From positions 2,275,501 through 2,339,500 of the forward strand of contig NZ_CP086610.1 in NCBI RefSeq assembly GCF_020883495.1: a DNA stretch of 64,000 bases, written 5' to 3'. How positions within the stretch are numbered: position 1 is the stretch's first letter; every line of letters starts with the position of its first letter. The notes below the pieces were generated by a model. That model was not told where the DNA came from. It saw nothing but the letters and a program-made list of their open reading frames with translations, and did not search any database. This document shows positions 1 through 10,880 of the stretch, in pieces. A program made the translations under genes and the position numbers. This stretch comes from Shinella zoogloeoides (GTDB lineage: Bacteria > Pseudomonadota > Alphaproteobacteria > Rhizobiales > Rhizobiaceae).

Positions 1-359
1 CCACCTGGCAGAACAGCCATGTGCTCGGCCCGGACACCATCGCCGCAGTGCGCGGGCTGAAGCAGGGGGACGGGCCGGACCTCCTGACGCAGGGTTCCAC
101 CGAGTTCCTGAAGGCGCTTTTCGAGCACGACCTCGTCGACGAGGTCCACGTCTCCACCTTCCCGGTCATCCTCGGCAAGGGCAAGCGGCTCTTCAGCGAC
201 GGTTCCTTCCCCCGCGCCCTGACGCTGATCGATTCGCGCGTCAGCGACACCGGCATCGTGATGAACCGCTATGCCCGCGCCGGCGACGTCACCACCGGCT
301 CCTTCGAATTCGAGACGCCGACCGACGCCGAGCTGGAACGCCGCCGCAACCTCACCTGA
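1..359 (+). CDS. Dihydrofolate reductase family protein (RibD C-terminal fold), 3' part only
   Basis: The reading frame is open from the window edge, so the start lies outside and only about 118 C-terminal residues are present. They contain the segment GPDLLTQGSTEFLKALFEHD and then VDEVHVSTFPVILGKGKRLF, the pattern of the RibD C-terminal/DHFR-like reductase fold. In these single-domain proteins this part forms the end of the NADPH-binding sheet. Family members reduce pteridine- or pyrimidine-like substrates, but the true substrate is usually unknown and cannot be read here. It ends 6 bp before the convergent LysR gene. Family confident, function not. Confidence 0.8.
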   Translation, partial: TWQNSHVLGPDTIAAVRGLKQGDGPDLLTQGSTEFLKALFEHDLVDEVHVSTFPVILGKGKRLFSDGSFPRALTLIDSRVSDTGIVMNRYARAGDVTTGSFEFETPTDAELERRRNLT

Positions 360-365
360 GCCATA

Positions 366-1253
366 TCAGGCCAGCCCCTCCGCCGCCGCCGTCTCTTCCA
401 GCCAGGCGGCGAAGGCGGACATGGCGGGGGTGAGGCTGCGCGATTGCAGGCGGGTCAGCCAATAGCTGCCGAGCGCGACGCTGGTGCGGAACGGCTGGAC
501 GACCGCGCCGGCGGCAAGCAGCCGCGAGAACATCAGCGGCGGCGCAAGGCCGACGCCCCCGCCCTGAAGCACCACCTCCATCATCGCCAGCGACGTATCG
601 AAGACGATGGCGTTCTGCGGCGGCGGCGTGCGCGGCAGGCCGGCGGCCTCGAACCAGCGCGTCCACTCGTCGCGGCGGTAGGAGCGCAGCAGCGTCATGC
701 CCAGCAGATCGGCAGGCTCCTTGAGATCGTGCGCGACCGAGGGCGTCGCAAGCACGGAAAGCGGCGCGTCGAAAAGACGGACGGCATCCGTCCCGTGCCA
801 CGCGCCCGCGCCGAAGCGGATGGCGAAATCGAGGCCTTCGGCGGCAAGGTCCACCCGGTTGTTGTTGGTGGAAAGCCGCACCTCCACGAAGGGATGGCGC
901 TCGCGGAAGCCGGCAAGACGCGGCAGCAGCCAGCCGACGGCAAAGGTGCCGACCGCGCCCACCGTCAAAATCTCCCGCACATGCCCGCCGCGAAAGCGCT
1001 CCACCGCATCCGCCATGCGGTCGAAGCTGTCGCGCAGCACCGGCAGCAGGCTTTCCCCCTCCGCCGTGATCATCAGCCCGCGCGGCAGGCGCTTGAACAG
1101 CACGACGCCCATCTGCTCCTCAAGGCTCTTGACCTGATGGCTGACAGCCGCCTGCGTGACATTCAGCTCGATGGCGGCGCGCGTGAAGGAGAGATGGCGG
1201 GCCGACGCCTCGAAAGCGCGAAAGGCGTTCAGCGGAAGATATGGCCGAACCAT
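366..1253 (-). CDS. ampR: LysR-type regulator, AmpR-like activator of beta-lactamase
   Basis: A 295-residue LysR regulator with an N-terminal winged helix-turn-helix (about residues 7-66) and a C-terminal effector domain. Landmarks match AmpR closely: SARHLSFTRAAIELNVT in the HTH, GLMITAEGESLLPVLRDSFD in the linker, NNRVDLAAEGLDFAIRFG and LLRSYRRDEW in the sensor domain, and GSYWLTRLQSR near the end. Enterobacterial AmpR senses muropeptides from cell-wall recycling and switches on a divergent ampC. Here the divergent target is a class D beta-lactamase starting 110 bp away, which supports local control. GcvA is the other close relative, but the AmpR-like tail and the neighbour favour AmpR. Confidence 0.85.
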   Translation of the reverse strand: MVRPYLPLNAFRAFEASARHLSFTRAAIELNVTQAAVSHQVKSLEEQMGVVLFKRLPRGLMITAEGESLLPVLRDSFDRMADAVERFRGGHVREILTVGAVGTFAVGWLLPRLAGFRERHPFVEVRLSTNNNRVDLAAEGLDFAIRFGAGAWHGTDAVRLFDAPLSVLATPSVAHDLKEPADLLGMTLLRSYRRDEWTRWFEAAGLPRTPPPQNAIVFDTSLAMMEVVLQGGGVGLAPPLMFSRLLAAGAVVQPFRTSVALGSYWLTRLQSRSLTPAMSAFAAWLEETAAAEGLA

Positions 1254-1363
1254 GGCGATGCCCCAGTTTTTCTAATGGCTGAGACCAGTATTCATCTTTT
1301 GCCAGATCATCAAGGCATTGCTACCTTTGGCGCACAAACCATTCGAAAACCGAGGAAAACGTG
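1254..1363. promoter_or_regulatory. Shared divergent promoter region of ampR and the class D beta-lactamase
   Basis: This 110-bp interval holds both start regions. LysR proteins normally bind a T-N11-A dyad here, repress themselves and activate the other gene. The stretch is AT-richer than its surroundings (1268-1345). A good Shine-Dalgarno sequence, gagga at 1352-1356, precedes the bla start. I could not identify an exact copy of the enterobacterial AmpR box, so no operator is placed. Confidence 0.45.
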
Positions 1364-2170
1364 ATGGACCTGCGTCCCTTCGCGGCCGGCCTGCTGCTGG
1401 CCGCCGGCCTTGCCGTGCCCGCCGAGGCCCGTACTATCTGCACCATCGTGGCCGACGCGGCAAGCGACGCGATCATTCTGGAACAGGGCGACTGCAAGAC
1501 GCGCGTCACCCCGGCCTCCACCTTCAAGGTGCCGCTCGCCGTGATGGGCTACGATTCCGGCTTTCTGGAAAATGCCGAGGAGCCGGTGCTGCCCTTCATG
1601 AAGGGTTATCCGGAATGGGGCGGCGAGAACTGGCGTCAGCCGACGACGCCGAAGCGATGGCTCGAATATTCCGTCGTCTGGTATTCCCAGCGCATCACCG
1701 AATTCCTCGGCTACGAGCGGCTGCGCGACTATGCCGAGGCCTTCGACTACGGCAATGCCGACATGACCGGCGACCCCGGCAAGAACAACAGCCTGGAGCG
1801 CTCCTGGATCGCCTCCTCACTGAAGATCTCGCCGCGCGAACAGGTCGGCTTCCTGAGGAAACTGGTGAACCGTGAATTGCCGGTCTCGGCCGAGGCGATG
1901 GATGCGGCGATGGAGATCGTCGAGGGGCGCGACATCGCCGATGGCTGGCGGGCGCAGGGCAAGACCGGCATGGCCTATTCGCAAAAGCCCGACGGCACCC
2001 GGAACTACGGCCGCCCGTGGGGCTGGTATGTCGGCTGGGCGACCCGCAACGACCGCACCGTCGTCTTCGCCCGGCTGATGCAGGACGAGACGAAGCAGGA
2101 AACACGCGTCAGCCTGCGTGCGCGTGACGGCATCCTTGCGGAATTGCCTAGCATTCTCGCCCGCAACTGA
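1364..2170 (+). CDS. bla: Class D (OXA-type) beta-lactamase
   Basis: A 268-residue periplasmic serine beta-lactamase that hydrolyses the beta-lactam ring through an acyl-enzyme. A signal peptide covers about residues 1-22 and ends at AEA. All class D motifs are visible: S-T-F-K at 52-55 (nucleophile Ser52, carboxylated Lys55), S-V-V at 103-105, Y-G-N at 129-131 and K-T-G at 200-202, with a Trp at 148 in the omega-loop position. Cys26 and Cys44 could form a disulfide. ATG 1364 is preferred over GTG 1361 because of spacing to the SD at 1352. The active site is intact. It is paired with a divergent AmpR-like regulator, unusual because AmpR classically drives class C enzymes. The substrate range cannot be predicted. 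Confidence 0.92.
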   Translation: MDLRPFAAGLLLAAGLAVPAEARTICTIVADAASDAIILEQGDCKTRVTPASTFKVPLAVMGYDSGFLENAEEPVLPFMKGYPEWGGENWRQPTTPKRWLEYSVVWYSQRITEFLGYERLRDYAEAFDYGNADMTGDPGKNNSLERSWIASSLKISPREQVGFLRKLVNRELPVSAEAMDAAMEIVEGRDIADGWRAQGKTGMAYSQKPDGTRNYGRPWGWYVGWATRNDRTVVFARLMQDETKQETRVSLRARDGILAELPSILARN

Positions 2171-2254
2171 GCCTTGCCTGCCACGCACCTGCGACATCGC
2201 GAACCGACAGGGGAAAGCCCCCGCATTTTCCTGTCGATTCGGCAATTTTCGGGG

Positions 2255-2290
2255 TTCCGCTCACCCCCGCATTTGCCTATAAGCCGCTTC
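2255..2290 (+). promoter_or_regulatory. Candidate carB promoter
   Basis: A TATAAG hexamer at 2278-2283 has a weak TTCCGC 17 bp upstream (2255-2260). The start of transcription would fall near 2290, about 100 nt before carB and just ahead of the leader hairpin. The same TATAAG element lies in front of greA. The -35 match is poor, so this is tentative. Confidence 0.35.
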
Positions 2291-2318
2291 TAGCCTTTGA
2301 ACGACCATAGATGCGCGC

Positions 2319-2351
2319 CCGGCCGGTGAACCCATCACCATGGCCGGTTTT
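2319..2351 (+). terminator. Intrinsic-terminator-like hairpin in the carB leader
   Basis: CCGGCC (2319-2324) pairs with GGCCGG (2342-2347) and GGTGA (2325-2329) with TCACC (2335-2339). The loop is ACCCA, there is a two-base bulge at 2340-2341, and TTTT follows at 2348-2351. It lies 38 nt before the carB ATG, downstream of the candidate promoter, so it would act as an attenuator on carB rather than terminate the upstream bla gene, which ends 149 bp earlier. No leader ORF is evident. Confidence 0.5.
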
Positions 2352-2389
2352 ACGCGCGCGCGGCAAATGCGTTAAGAACGGATAGAGAG

Positions 2390-5872
<3,483 letters not shown>

Positions 5873-5887
5873 GAATCCGAATATTCA

Positions 5888-5916
5888 GGCCGGGCGGTTC
5901 ATCCGCCCGGCCTTTT
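5888..5916 (+). terminator. Rho-independent terminator of carB
   Basis: A ten-base-pair GC stem (5888-5897 with 5903-5912), loop ttcat, then TTTT. It starts 16 nt after the carB stop. Confidence 0.85.
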
Positions 5917-5979
5917 CATTCGCGCCATGACGCCGCCCCTCGCACATCTGTGGGTGGATGCTGCCCTGCGGCAAAAAAA

Positions 5980-6010
5980 CTGGCTTTCGCGCGCTGCAAT
6001 CTGCTATAAG
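5980..6010 (+). promoter_or_regulatory. Candidate greA promoter
   Basis: TATAAG at 6005-6010, preceded by TGC, resembles an extended -10. A CTGGCT at 5980-5985 is a weak -35 with 19-bp spacing. Transcription would begin near 6016, giving a leader of about 100 nt that contains the hairpin at 6030-6067. Confidence 0.4.
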
Positions 6011-6029
6011 GGCCGTTCAAACGCTTTCG

Positions 6030-6067
6030 ACGGTTCCGGGGATTCTTCTCCGGAGACCGTTTTCTTT
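6030..6067 (+). terminator. Intrinsic-terminator-like hairpin in the greA leader
   Basis: ACGGTTCCGG (6030-6039) pairs with CCGGA (6050-6054) and ACCGT (6056-6060), with a single bulged G at 6055. The loop is about ten bases and a run TTTCTTTT follows at 6060-6067. It sits about 15 nt after the predicted transcription start and 53 nt before the greA ATG. It could release a short leader RNA, like the GraL RNA from the E. coli greA leader. Confidence 0.55.
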
Positions 6068-6119
6068 TGCGTTCACGCGGGCGGGAGCCTGCGGGACGCG
6101 GGCTGAAGGACGGGAAAAA

Positions 6120-6596
6120 ATGGTTGAAAAGGTACCGATGACTCAGGGCGGTTACGTCAAGCTGCAGGAAGAGCTGCGCTGGCGTCAGCAGGAAGAGCGC
6201 CCGCGTATCATCGAGGCGATTGCCGAGGCGCGCGCCCATGGCGACCTGTCGGAAAATGCCGAGTACCATGCCGCCAAGGAAGCCCAGAGCCACAATGAAG
6301 GCCGCATCACGGAGCTGGAAGACTTCGTCGCGCGCGCCGAGGTCATCGACCTCACCAAGATGTCCGGCTCAAAGATCAAGTTCGGCGCCAAGGTGAAGCT
6401 CGTCGACGAGGACACCGAGGAAGAGAAGGTCTACCAGATCGTCGGCGACCAGGAAGCCGACGTGAAGCAGGGCCGCATCTCCATCTCCTCGCCCATCGCC
6501 CGCGCCCTCATCGGCAAGGAAGTCGGCGATTCGATCGAGGTGAACGCACCCGGCGGCTCCAAGGCCTACGAAATCCTCGCGGTTACCTGGGGCTGA
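6120..6596 (+). CDS. greA: Transcription elongation factor GreA
   Basis: A 158-residue factor that enters the RNA polymerase secondary channel and stimulates cleavage of backtracked RNA. The N-terminal coiled coil (about 1-75) carries the tip motif [16 protein letters not shown] with its essential acidic residues. The C-terminal FKBP-like domain follows ([18 protein letters not shown] and KEVGDSIEV). The frame is open further upstream (to 5958), but ATG 6120 gives the normal length and has the SD-like aaggacggg just before it. lpsB follows after 24 bp, so they may be cotranscribed. Confidence 0.97.
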   Translation: MVEKVPMTQGGYVKLQEELRWRQQEERPRIIEAIAEARAHGDLSENAEYHAAKEAQSHNEGRITELEDFVARAEVIDLTKMSGSKIKFGAKVKLVDEDTEEEKVYQIVGDQEADVKQGRISISSPIARALIGKEVGDSIEVNAPGGSKAYEILAVTWG

Positions 6597-6620
6597 GGCT
6601 CCCTGCCGGAGACCGGGGCG

Positions 6621-7670
6621 GTGACCGATATCAGGAACGTCGACGTAATCGCGCCGAACTTTAAGCGCCGGCTTTCCGGCGTGACGTCGACGATCGTCCA
6701 GCTCGTGCCCGCCCAGGTGAAGCTCGGGCTGCGCATCGCGGTGCTCGGCCCCGGCCTGCCGGACGGTGCCGGCCTGCCGAAGATCAGCTTTGGCGCCCTT
6801 ACCGGCCTCTGGCGCGCGCCCGCAGGGCGCACGCACCGCATCTGGCACGCGCGGCGCAACAACGAGATGGGCTTCGGCCTTTTCCTGCGCGGCGTGCTGC
6901 GCATGCCGCTCAAGCTGGTTTTCACCTCGGCCGCCCAGCGCGAGCACAGCGCCTATACGCGCTTCCTCATCCGCCGGATGGACGCGGTGATCGCCACCAG
7001 CGACCGCTCGGCCTCCTTCCTCAAGGTGCCGTTCCGCGTCATCCGGCACGGCGTCGATCTCGACGCGTTCCACCCGCCGCAGGGCCATGACGATACGATG
7101 GAGGCGACGGGCCTGCCCGGCCGCCATCTCATCGGCTGCTTCGGCCGCATCCGCCACCAGAAGGGCACCGACCTCTTCGTGCGGGCGATGATCGAGCTTC
7201 TGCCGCCCTATCCCGACTGGACCGCCGTCATCTGCGGCCGCGCCACGGCGAGCCACGCGGCCTTTGCCGACGGCCTGAAAGCCGAGATCGCCGCCGCCGG
7301 CCTTTCAGAACGCATCGTCTTCATGGGCGAGGTGCCGGATGTGAAGGTCTGGTATCGCCGCCTCGCCCTCTATGTCGCGCCCTCCCGCAACGAGGGCTTC
7401 GGGCTGACGCCGCTCGAGGCCATGGCGTCCGAGACGGCGGTCGTCGCCAGCGATGCCGGGGCCTATGCCGAGATGATCGCCCCCGGCGAAACGGGCGCGG
7501 TGACGCCGGCCGGAAATTACGAGGCGCTGCGCGATGCGATCCGTCCCTATCTGGCGGACCCGCAGATGACCGCGCGCCATGCCGCCGAAGGGCTTGCGCT
7601 TGTACGCCGGACCTTCGCGCTGGAGAACGAGGCAAAGGCCGTCAACGCGGTCTATGAAAGCCTGAAATAG
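6621..7670 (+). CDS. lpsB: Glycosyltransferase family 4, LpsB-type LPS core mannosyltransferase
   Basis: A 349-residue GT-B glycosyltransferase starting at GTG. The N-terminal acceptor domain opens with NVDVIAPNFKRRLSGVTSTI, typical of rhizobial LpsB. The C-terminal GT1-family donor domain has GCFGRIRHQKGTDLFVRA and the E-x7-E-like site PSRNEGFGLTPLEAMA. LpsB adds mannose in the lipopolysaccharide core on the cytoplasmic face of the inner membrane. It sits 24 bp after greA, as in Sinorhizobium, but no further LPS genes follow: the next gene is a convergent lrp whose stop is 3 bp away. Confidence 0.85.
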   Translation: MTDIRNVDVIAPNFKRRLSGVTSTIVQLVPAQVKLGLRIAVLGPGLPDGAGLPKISFGALTGLWRAPAGRTHRIWHARRNNEMGFGLFLRGVLRMPLKLVFTSAAQREHSAYTRFLIRRMDAVIATSDRSASFLKVPFRVIRHGVDLDAFHPPQGHDDTMEATGLPGRHLIGCFGRIRHQKGTDLFVRAMIELLPPYPDWTAVICGRATASHAAFADGLKAEIAAAGLSERIVFMGEVPDVKVWYRRLALYVAPSRNEGFGLTPLEAMASETAVVASDAGAYAEMIAPGETGAVTPAGNYEALRDAIRPYLADPQMTARHAAEGLALVRRTFALENEAKAVNAVYESLK

Positions 7671-7673
7671 AGT

Positions 7674-8141
7674 TTACAGCTCCACCAGCCCGACCTTCTT
7701 GACCTGCCGGATCGTCAGCATGGTGCGCACGGTGTCGACCTGCGCATTGGCGGTCAGTTCCTCGATGACGAAATCCTGGAAGCGGGTGAGGTTCTCCGCC
7801 ACGCAATGCAAGAGGAAATCGCTGTCGCCGGAGACCATCCAGGCCTGGCGCACCATCGGCCATTCGCCCGTCGCGGCCGCGAAGGCCTTGAGGTTCGCTT
7901 CCGACTGGTGCTTGAGGCCGACCATGCAGAAGGCGACGAGATCGTAGCCGAGGGCGGGCGCGTTCAGCAGCGCCGTATAGCCCTCGATGATGCCCGCCTC
8001 CTCCAGCTTGCGCACCCGGCGCAGGCACGGCGGCGCGGAAATGCCGGCGCGCGCGGCAAGCTCCACATTGGTCATCCGCCCGTCGGCCTGAAGCTCCTTC
8101 AGGATGCGGATGTCGATGGCGTCGAGTTCGGCACGGAACAT
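7674..8141 (-). CDS. Lrp/AsnC-family transcriptional regulator
   Basis: A 155-residue regulator with an N-terminal HTH (DAIDIRILKELQADGRMTNV, then ELAARAGIS) and a C-terminal RAM ligand-binding domain ending in TIRQVKKVGLVEL. Such proteins form octamers that respond to amino acids. It is convergent with lpsB and divergent from trxB (247-bp gap), as in other Rhizobiaceae where an lrp gene lies between the lps genes and trxB. Its targets cannot be deduced. Confidence 0.93.
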   Translation of the reverse strand: MFRAELDAIDIRILKELQADGRMTNVELAARAGISAPPCLRRVRKLEEAGIIEGYTALLNAPALGYDLVAFCMVGLKHQSEANLKAFAAATGEWPMVRQAWMVSGDSDFLLHCVAENLTRFQDFVIEELTANAQVDTVRTMLTIRQVKKVGLVEL

Positions 8142-8388
8142 GGGATTTTTTGAAACCTTTCAGGGTGGCGACCGGAAGTGATCCGAATCGCCGCATCAGC
8201 GCAACATTGTTACCGCAAGAGGCACAAATATGTCACGCGGGATCGCTTGCCTGTTGGCAAAGCGCGCCGCGCACTTGAAACTGCCCGTACTCCCCTCATA
8301 AATGAGGATCGAACACGACACGCCGGCCCACCCGCAGCGAAACCGCGCGAGGCGGGCCGATTGGGGCAAGGCCCCGGAAGGAACGATC

Positions 8389-9363
8389 ATGTCCACCCGC
8401 CACGTCAAGGTGCTGATCATCGGATCCGGCCCCGCCGGCTACACCGCCGCCATCTACACCGCCCGCGCCATGCTGGCACCCGTGCTGATCGCCGGCATGG
8501 AACAGGGCGGCCAGCTCATGATCACCACGGATGTGGAGAACTATCCGGGTTATGCCGATCCGGTGCAGGGCCCGTGGATGATGGAGCAGATGCTCAAGCA
8601 GGCCGAACACGTCGGCGCCGAGATCGTCAACGACCTCGTCACCAATGTCGACCTCGACGTGCGCCCCTTCCGCATCTCCACCGACAGCGGAACGGAATGG
8701 ACCGCCGACGCGCTGATCATCGCGACGGGCGCCAAGGCCAAGTGGCTCGGCATCGAGACCGAACAGACCTTCATGGGCTTCGGCGTTTCGGCCTGCGCGA
8801 CCTGCGACGGCTTCTTCTATCGCGGCAAGGACGTCATCGTCGTCGGCGGCGGCAACTCGGCCGTCGAGGAGGCGCTTTACCTCTCCAACCTCGCAAAGAG
8901 CGTGACGGTCGTACACCGCCGCGACGGTTTCCGCGCCGAGCGCATCCTTCAGGAGCGCCTGTTCGCCAAGGAGAACGTCAAGGTCGTCTGGGACCACGAG
9001 GTCGTCGAATATCTGGGCGGCGAGGCCAAGCCGCCGATGCCGGCCGCCGTCAACGGCGTGAAGCTGCGCAACGTCAAGACCGGCGAGACGCGCGACGTCG
9101 AGACGGACGGCGTGTTCGTCGCCATCGGCCATGCGCCGGCGGTCGAACTCTTCAAGGGCAAGCTGCGCCAGAAGCCGAACGGCTACCTCTGGACGGCGGC
9201 CGATTCCACGGCGACGGACGTGCCCGGCGTATTTGCCGCAGGCGACGTCACCGATGACATCTACCGCCAGGCGGTCACGGCCGCCGGCATGGGCTGCATG
9301 GCGGCCCTCGAAACCGAAAAATACCTTGCAGGTCATATGCCTGTCGCAATTGCGGCCGAGTAG
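8389..9363 (+). CDS. trxB: Thioredoxin-disulfide reductase
   Basis: A 324-residue flavoenzyme that passes electrons from NADPH to thioredoxin. The FAD-binding GSGPAG is at about 12-17, the redox-active C-A-T-C at 136-139, the NADPH-binding VVGGGNSAVEEAL near 151-163, and the C-terminal FAD segment GVFAAGDVTDDIYRQ. ATG 8389 has the SD aggaacg region just before it (8376-8386). An upstream in-frame ATG at 8302 would add 29 residues that do not resemble the family. lsrB, an oxidative-stress-linked LysR gene, follows, so a redox theme is plausible. Confidence 0.97.
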   Translation: MSTRHVKVLIIGSGPAGYTAAIYTARAMLAPVLIAGMEQGGQLMITTDVENYPGYADPVQGPWMMEQMLKQAEHVGAEIVNDLVTNVDLDVRPFRISTDSGTEWTADALIIATGAKAKWLGIETEQTFMGFGVSACATCDGFFYRGKDVIVVGGGNSAVEEALYLSNLAKSVTVVHRRDGFRAERILQERLFAKENVKVVWDHEVVEYLGGEAKPPMPAAVNGVKLRNVKTGETRDVETDGVFVAIGHAPAVELFKGKLRQKPNGYLWTAADSTATDVPGVFAAGDVTDDIYRQAVTAAGMGCMAALETEKYLAGHMPVAIAAE

Positions 9364-9476
9364 AAGCCGCCAACAAAGGGAGGCGGGCCAGCTCCGACCT
9401 CCCTGTGGGAACAGTCGAAACAGCGATCGGGCGGGAAGCGCATGCTCCCCGCCACAAGAGACATATGGGGGATAGA

Positions 9477-10373
9477 ATGCCGCTCGATTGGGACAAGCTG
9501 CGGATTTTTCATGCCGCGGCCGAGGCGGGTTCGTTCACGCATGCGGCGGACAAGCTGCATCTTTCTCAATCCGCCATCAGCCGCCAGGTCAGCGCGTTGG
9601 AGCAGGATGTCGGCATCAAGCTGTTCCACCGCCATGCCCGCGGCCTCATCCTCACCGAACAGGGCGAAATCCTCTACCGCACCGCCCATGACGTGCTGAT
9701 GAAGCTCGAAAGCGTGCGCGTGCAGCTCACGGAAAACACCGAGAAGCCGAGCGGCAAGCTGCGCATCACCACCACCGTCGGCCTCGGCCAGGGCTGGCTG
9801 ACGGACAAGGTGCAGGAATTCCTCGCCCTTTACCCGGACATGCAGGTGCAGCTCATCCTCGACAACGAGGAGCTGGACGTGAACATGCGCCATGCCGACT
9901 GCGCCATCCGCCTGCGCGAGCCGCAGCAGTCCGACCTCATCCAGCGCAAGCTCTTCACCGTGCACATGCACGTCTATGCCGCGCCGTCCTACATCAACCG
10001 CTATGGCGAGCCGCAGTCGATCGACGATTTCGACAACCACAAGATCATCACCTTCGGCGAGCCGGCCCCGAACTACCTGCTGGACGTGAACTGGCTGGAG
10101 ATCGCCGGCCGCGATTCCGACAATCCGCGCCCCTCGGTGCTGCAGATCAACAGCCTCACCTCGATCAAGCGCGCGGCCCTGCTCGGCATCGGCATCGCCA
10201 TGCTTCCCGATTACATCGTCGGGCGCGATCCGGGGCTGATCCAGCTCGTCACCAATGCGGACGTGCCGTCCTTCGATACCTATTTCTGCTATCCGAGCGA
10301 GATGAAGAACTCGGCCAAGCTCAAGGTTTTCAGGGACTTCATCGTCGCGAAAGCACGCAACTGGAACTTCTGA
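9477..10373 (+). CDS. lsrB: LysR-type regulator LsrB/VtlR
   Basis: A 298-residue LysR regulator. The HTH lies at about residues 4-62 (LRIFHAAAEAGSFTHAADKL) and the substrate-binding-like domain follows. It is the ortholog by sequence and position of Sinorhizobium LsrB and Agrobacterium/Brucella VtlR: trxB upstream, AbcR sRNA genes downstream. LsrB is linked to oxidative stress and LPS gene expression. VtlR activates an abcR gene in Brucella. The cysteines I see are Cys142 and Cys271, possible redox sensors. The start at 9477 follows the SD ggggga; ATG 9465 is an alternative. A candidate binding site lies 30 bp downstream of the gene. Confidence 0.9.
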   Translation: MPLDWDKLRIFHAAAEAGSFTHAADKLHLSQSAISRQVSALEQDVGIKLFHRHARGLILTEQGEILYRTAHDVLMKLESVRVQLTENTEKPSGKLRITTTVGLGQGWLTDKVQEFLALYPDMQVQLILDNEELDVNMRHADCAIRLREPQQSDLIQRKLFTVHMHVYAAPSYINRYGEPQSIDDFDNHKIITFGEPAPNYLLDVNWLEIAGRDSDNPRPSVLQINSLTSIKRAALLGIGIAMLPDYIVGRDPGLIQLVTNADVPSFDTYFCYPSEMKNSAKLKVFRDFIVAKARNWNF

Positions 10374-10402
10374 GGACAGGTCTTCTCAAGGCCTGCGCCT
10401 CA

Positions 10403-10419
10403 TGCATGGCTGACATGCA
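10403..10419. promoter_or_regulatory. Perfect inverted repeat TGCATG-N5-CATGCA, candidate LsrB/VtlR site
   Basis: The two 6-bp arms are perfect and fit the LysR T-N11-A rule. The site lies between lsrB and the first AbcR copy, about 10 bp before a candidate -35 (CTTGCC, 10429-10434). Its centre is near -53 relative to the predicted sRNA start at 10464, a usual activator position. No equivalent repeat precedes the second copy. Binding by LsrB/VtlR is inferred. Confidence 0.5.
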
Positions 10420-10463
10420 CATTGAAACCTTGCCGCCTGCACAAAAAACCATCATATCGCCCG

Positions 10464-10585
10464 TAGCTGATGCATTTTGGTGGCTTTTTCCTCCCAGTGC
10501 CACCGCGTCGGCTGTTCCCCTCTGGAGGTTTTATTACCTTCAAAACTACAAAGGGCCCAAGTTGATCTTGCGGCCCTCTTTTTTT
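10464..10585 (+). ncRNA. abcR: AbcR-type (alpha-r15) trans-acting small RNA, copy 1
   Basis: Likely Hfq-dependent sRNA that represses many ABC-transporter mRNAs by pairing at their ribosome binding sites. The two family pairing motifs are present: ctcccagtgcc at 10491-10501 and gttcccctctggaggtt from 10514. An intrinsic terminator ends it: stem 10552-10557 with 10572-10577, then a T-run to 10585. A promoter with CTTGCC and TCATAT 17 bp apart (10429-10434, 10452-10457) gives a start near 10464 and an RNA of about 120 nt. The position between lsrB and an ArsR gene matches other Rhizobiaceae. I do not assign it AbcR1 or AbcR2. Confidence 0.88.
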
Positions 10586-10680
10586 GCCTTGTGTTAACCA
10601 AGACGGAATTTTCAACGTTCCCGGAAAACTTGGCATCCGTTTCTCTTGAAGAAACATCACCCCTCCCCCATATTCAAAAC

Positions 10681-10798
10681 AGCCGGTGCACCCGCGGACT
10701 TTCTCCTCCCAGTGCCGCGCGCCGGCTGTTCCCCTCTGGAGGTTATTCGACCTTCAACCTTGCAGGGCCCAGGCTTCGCTTGCGGCCCTCTTTTTTTT
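10681..10798 (+). ncRNA. abcR: AbcR-type (alpha-r15) trans-acting small RNA, copy 2
   Basis: A tandem paralogue of the upstream sRNA, offset by about 215 bp. It shares ctcccagtgcc (10706-10716), gttcccctctggaggtt (from 10728) and the terminator design (stem 10764-10769 with 10784-10789, T-run 10791-10798). The 5' part differs, so the two may have different targets or controls. A CTTGAA/CATATT promoter (10645-10650, 10669-10674) places the start near 10681. The upstream inverted repeat of copy 1 is absent. Length of about 118 nt fits the family. Confidence 0.88.
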
Positions 10799-10880
10799 GC
10801 CGGCACCTCTTGCATCGCAAAAGAACGATCACAATATCGGCAAAAGACGATACATCCATCGCCAGATAACGATAGACAAG

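Noticed and set aside
5958..6119. N-terminal extension of GreA from 5958
   Set aside because: The extra 54 residues cover the leader promoter and terminator-like hairpin. ATG 6120 with its SD gives the standard length.
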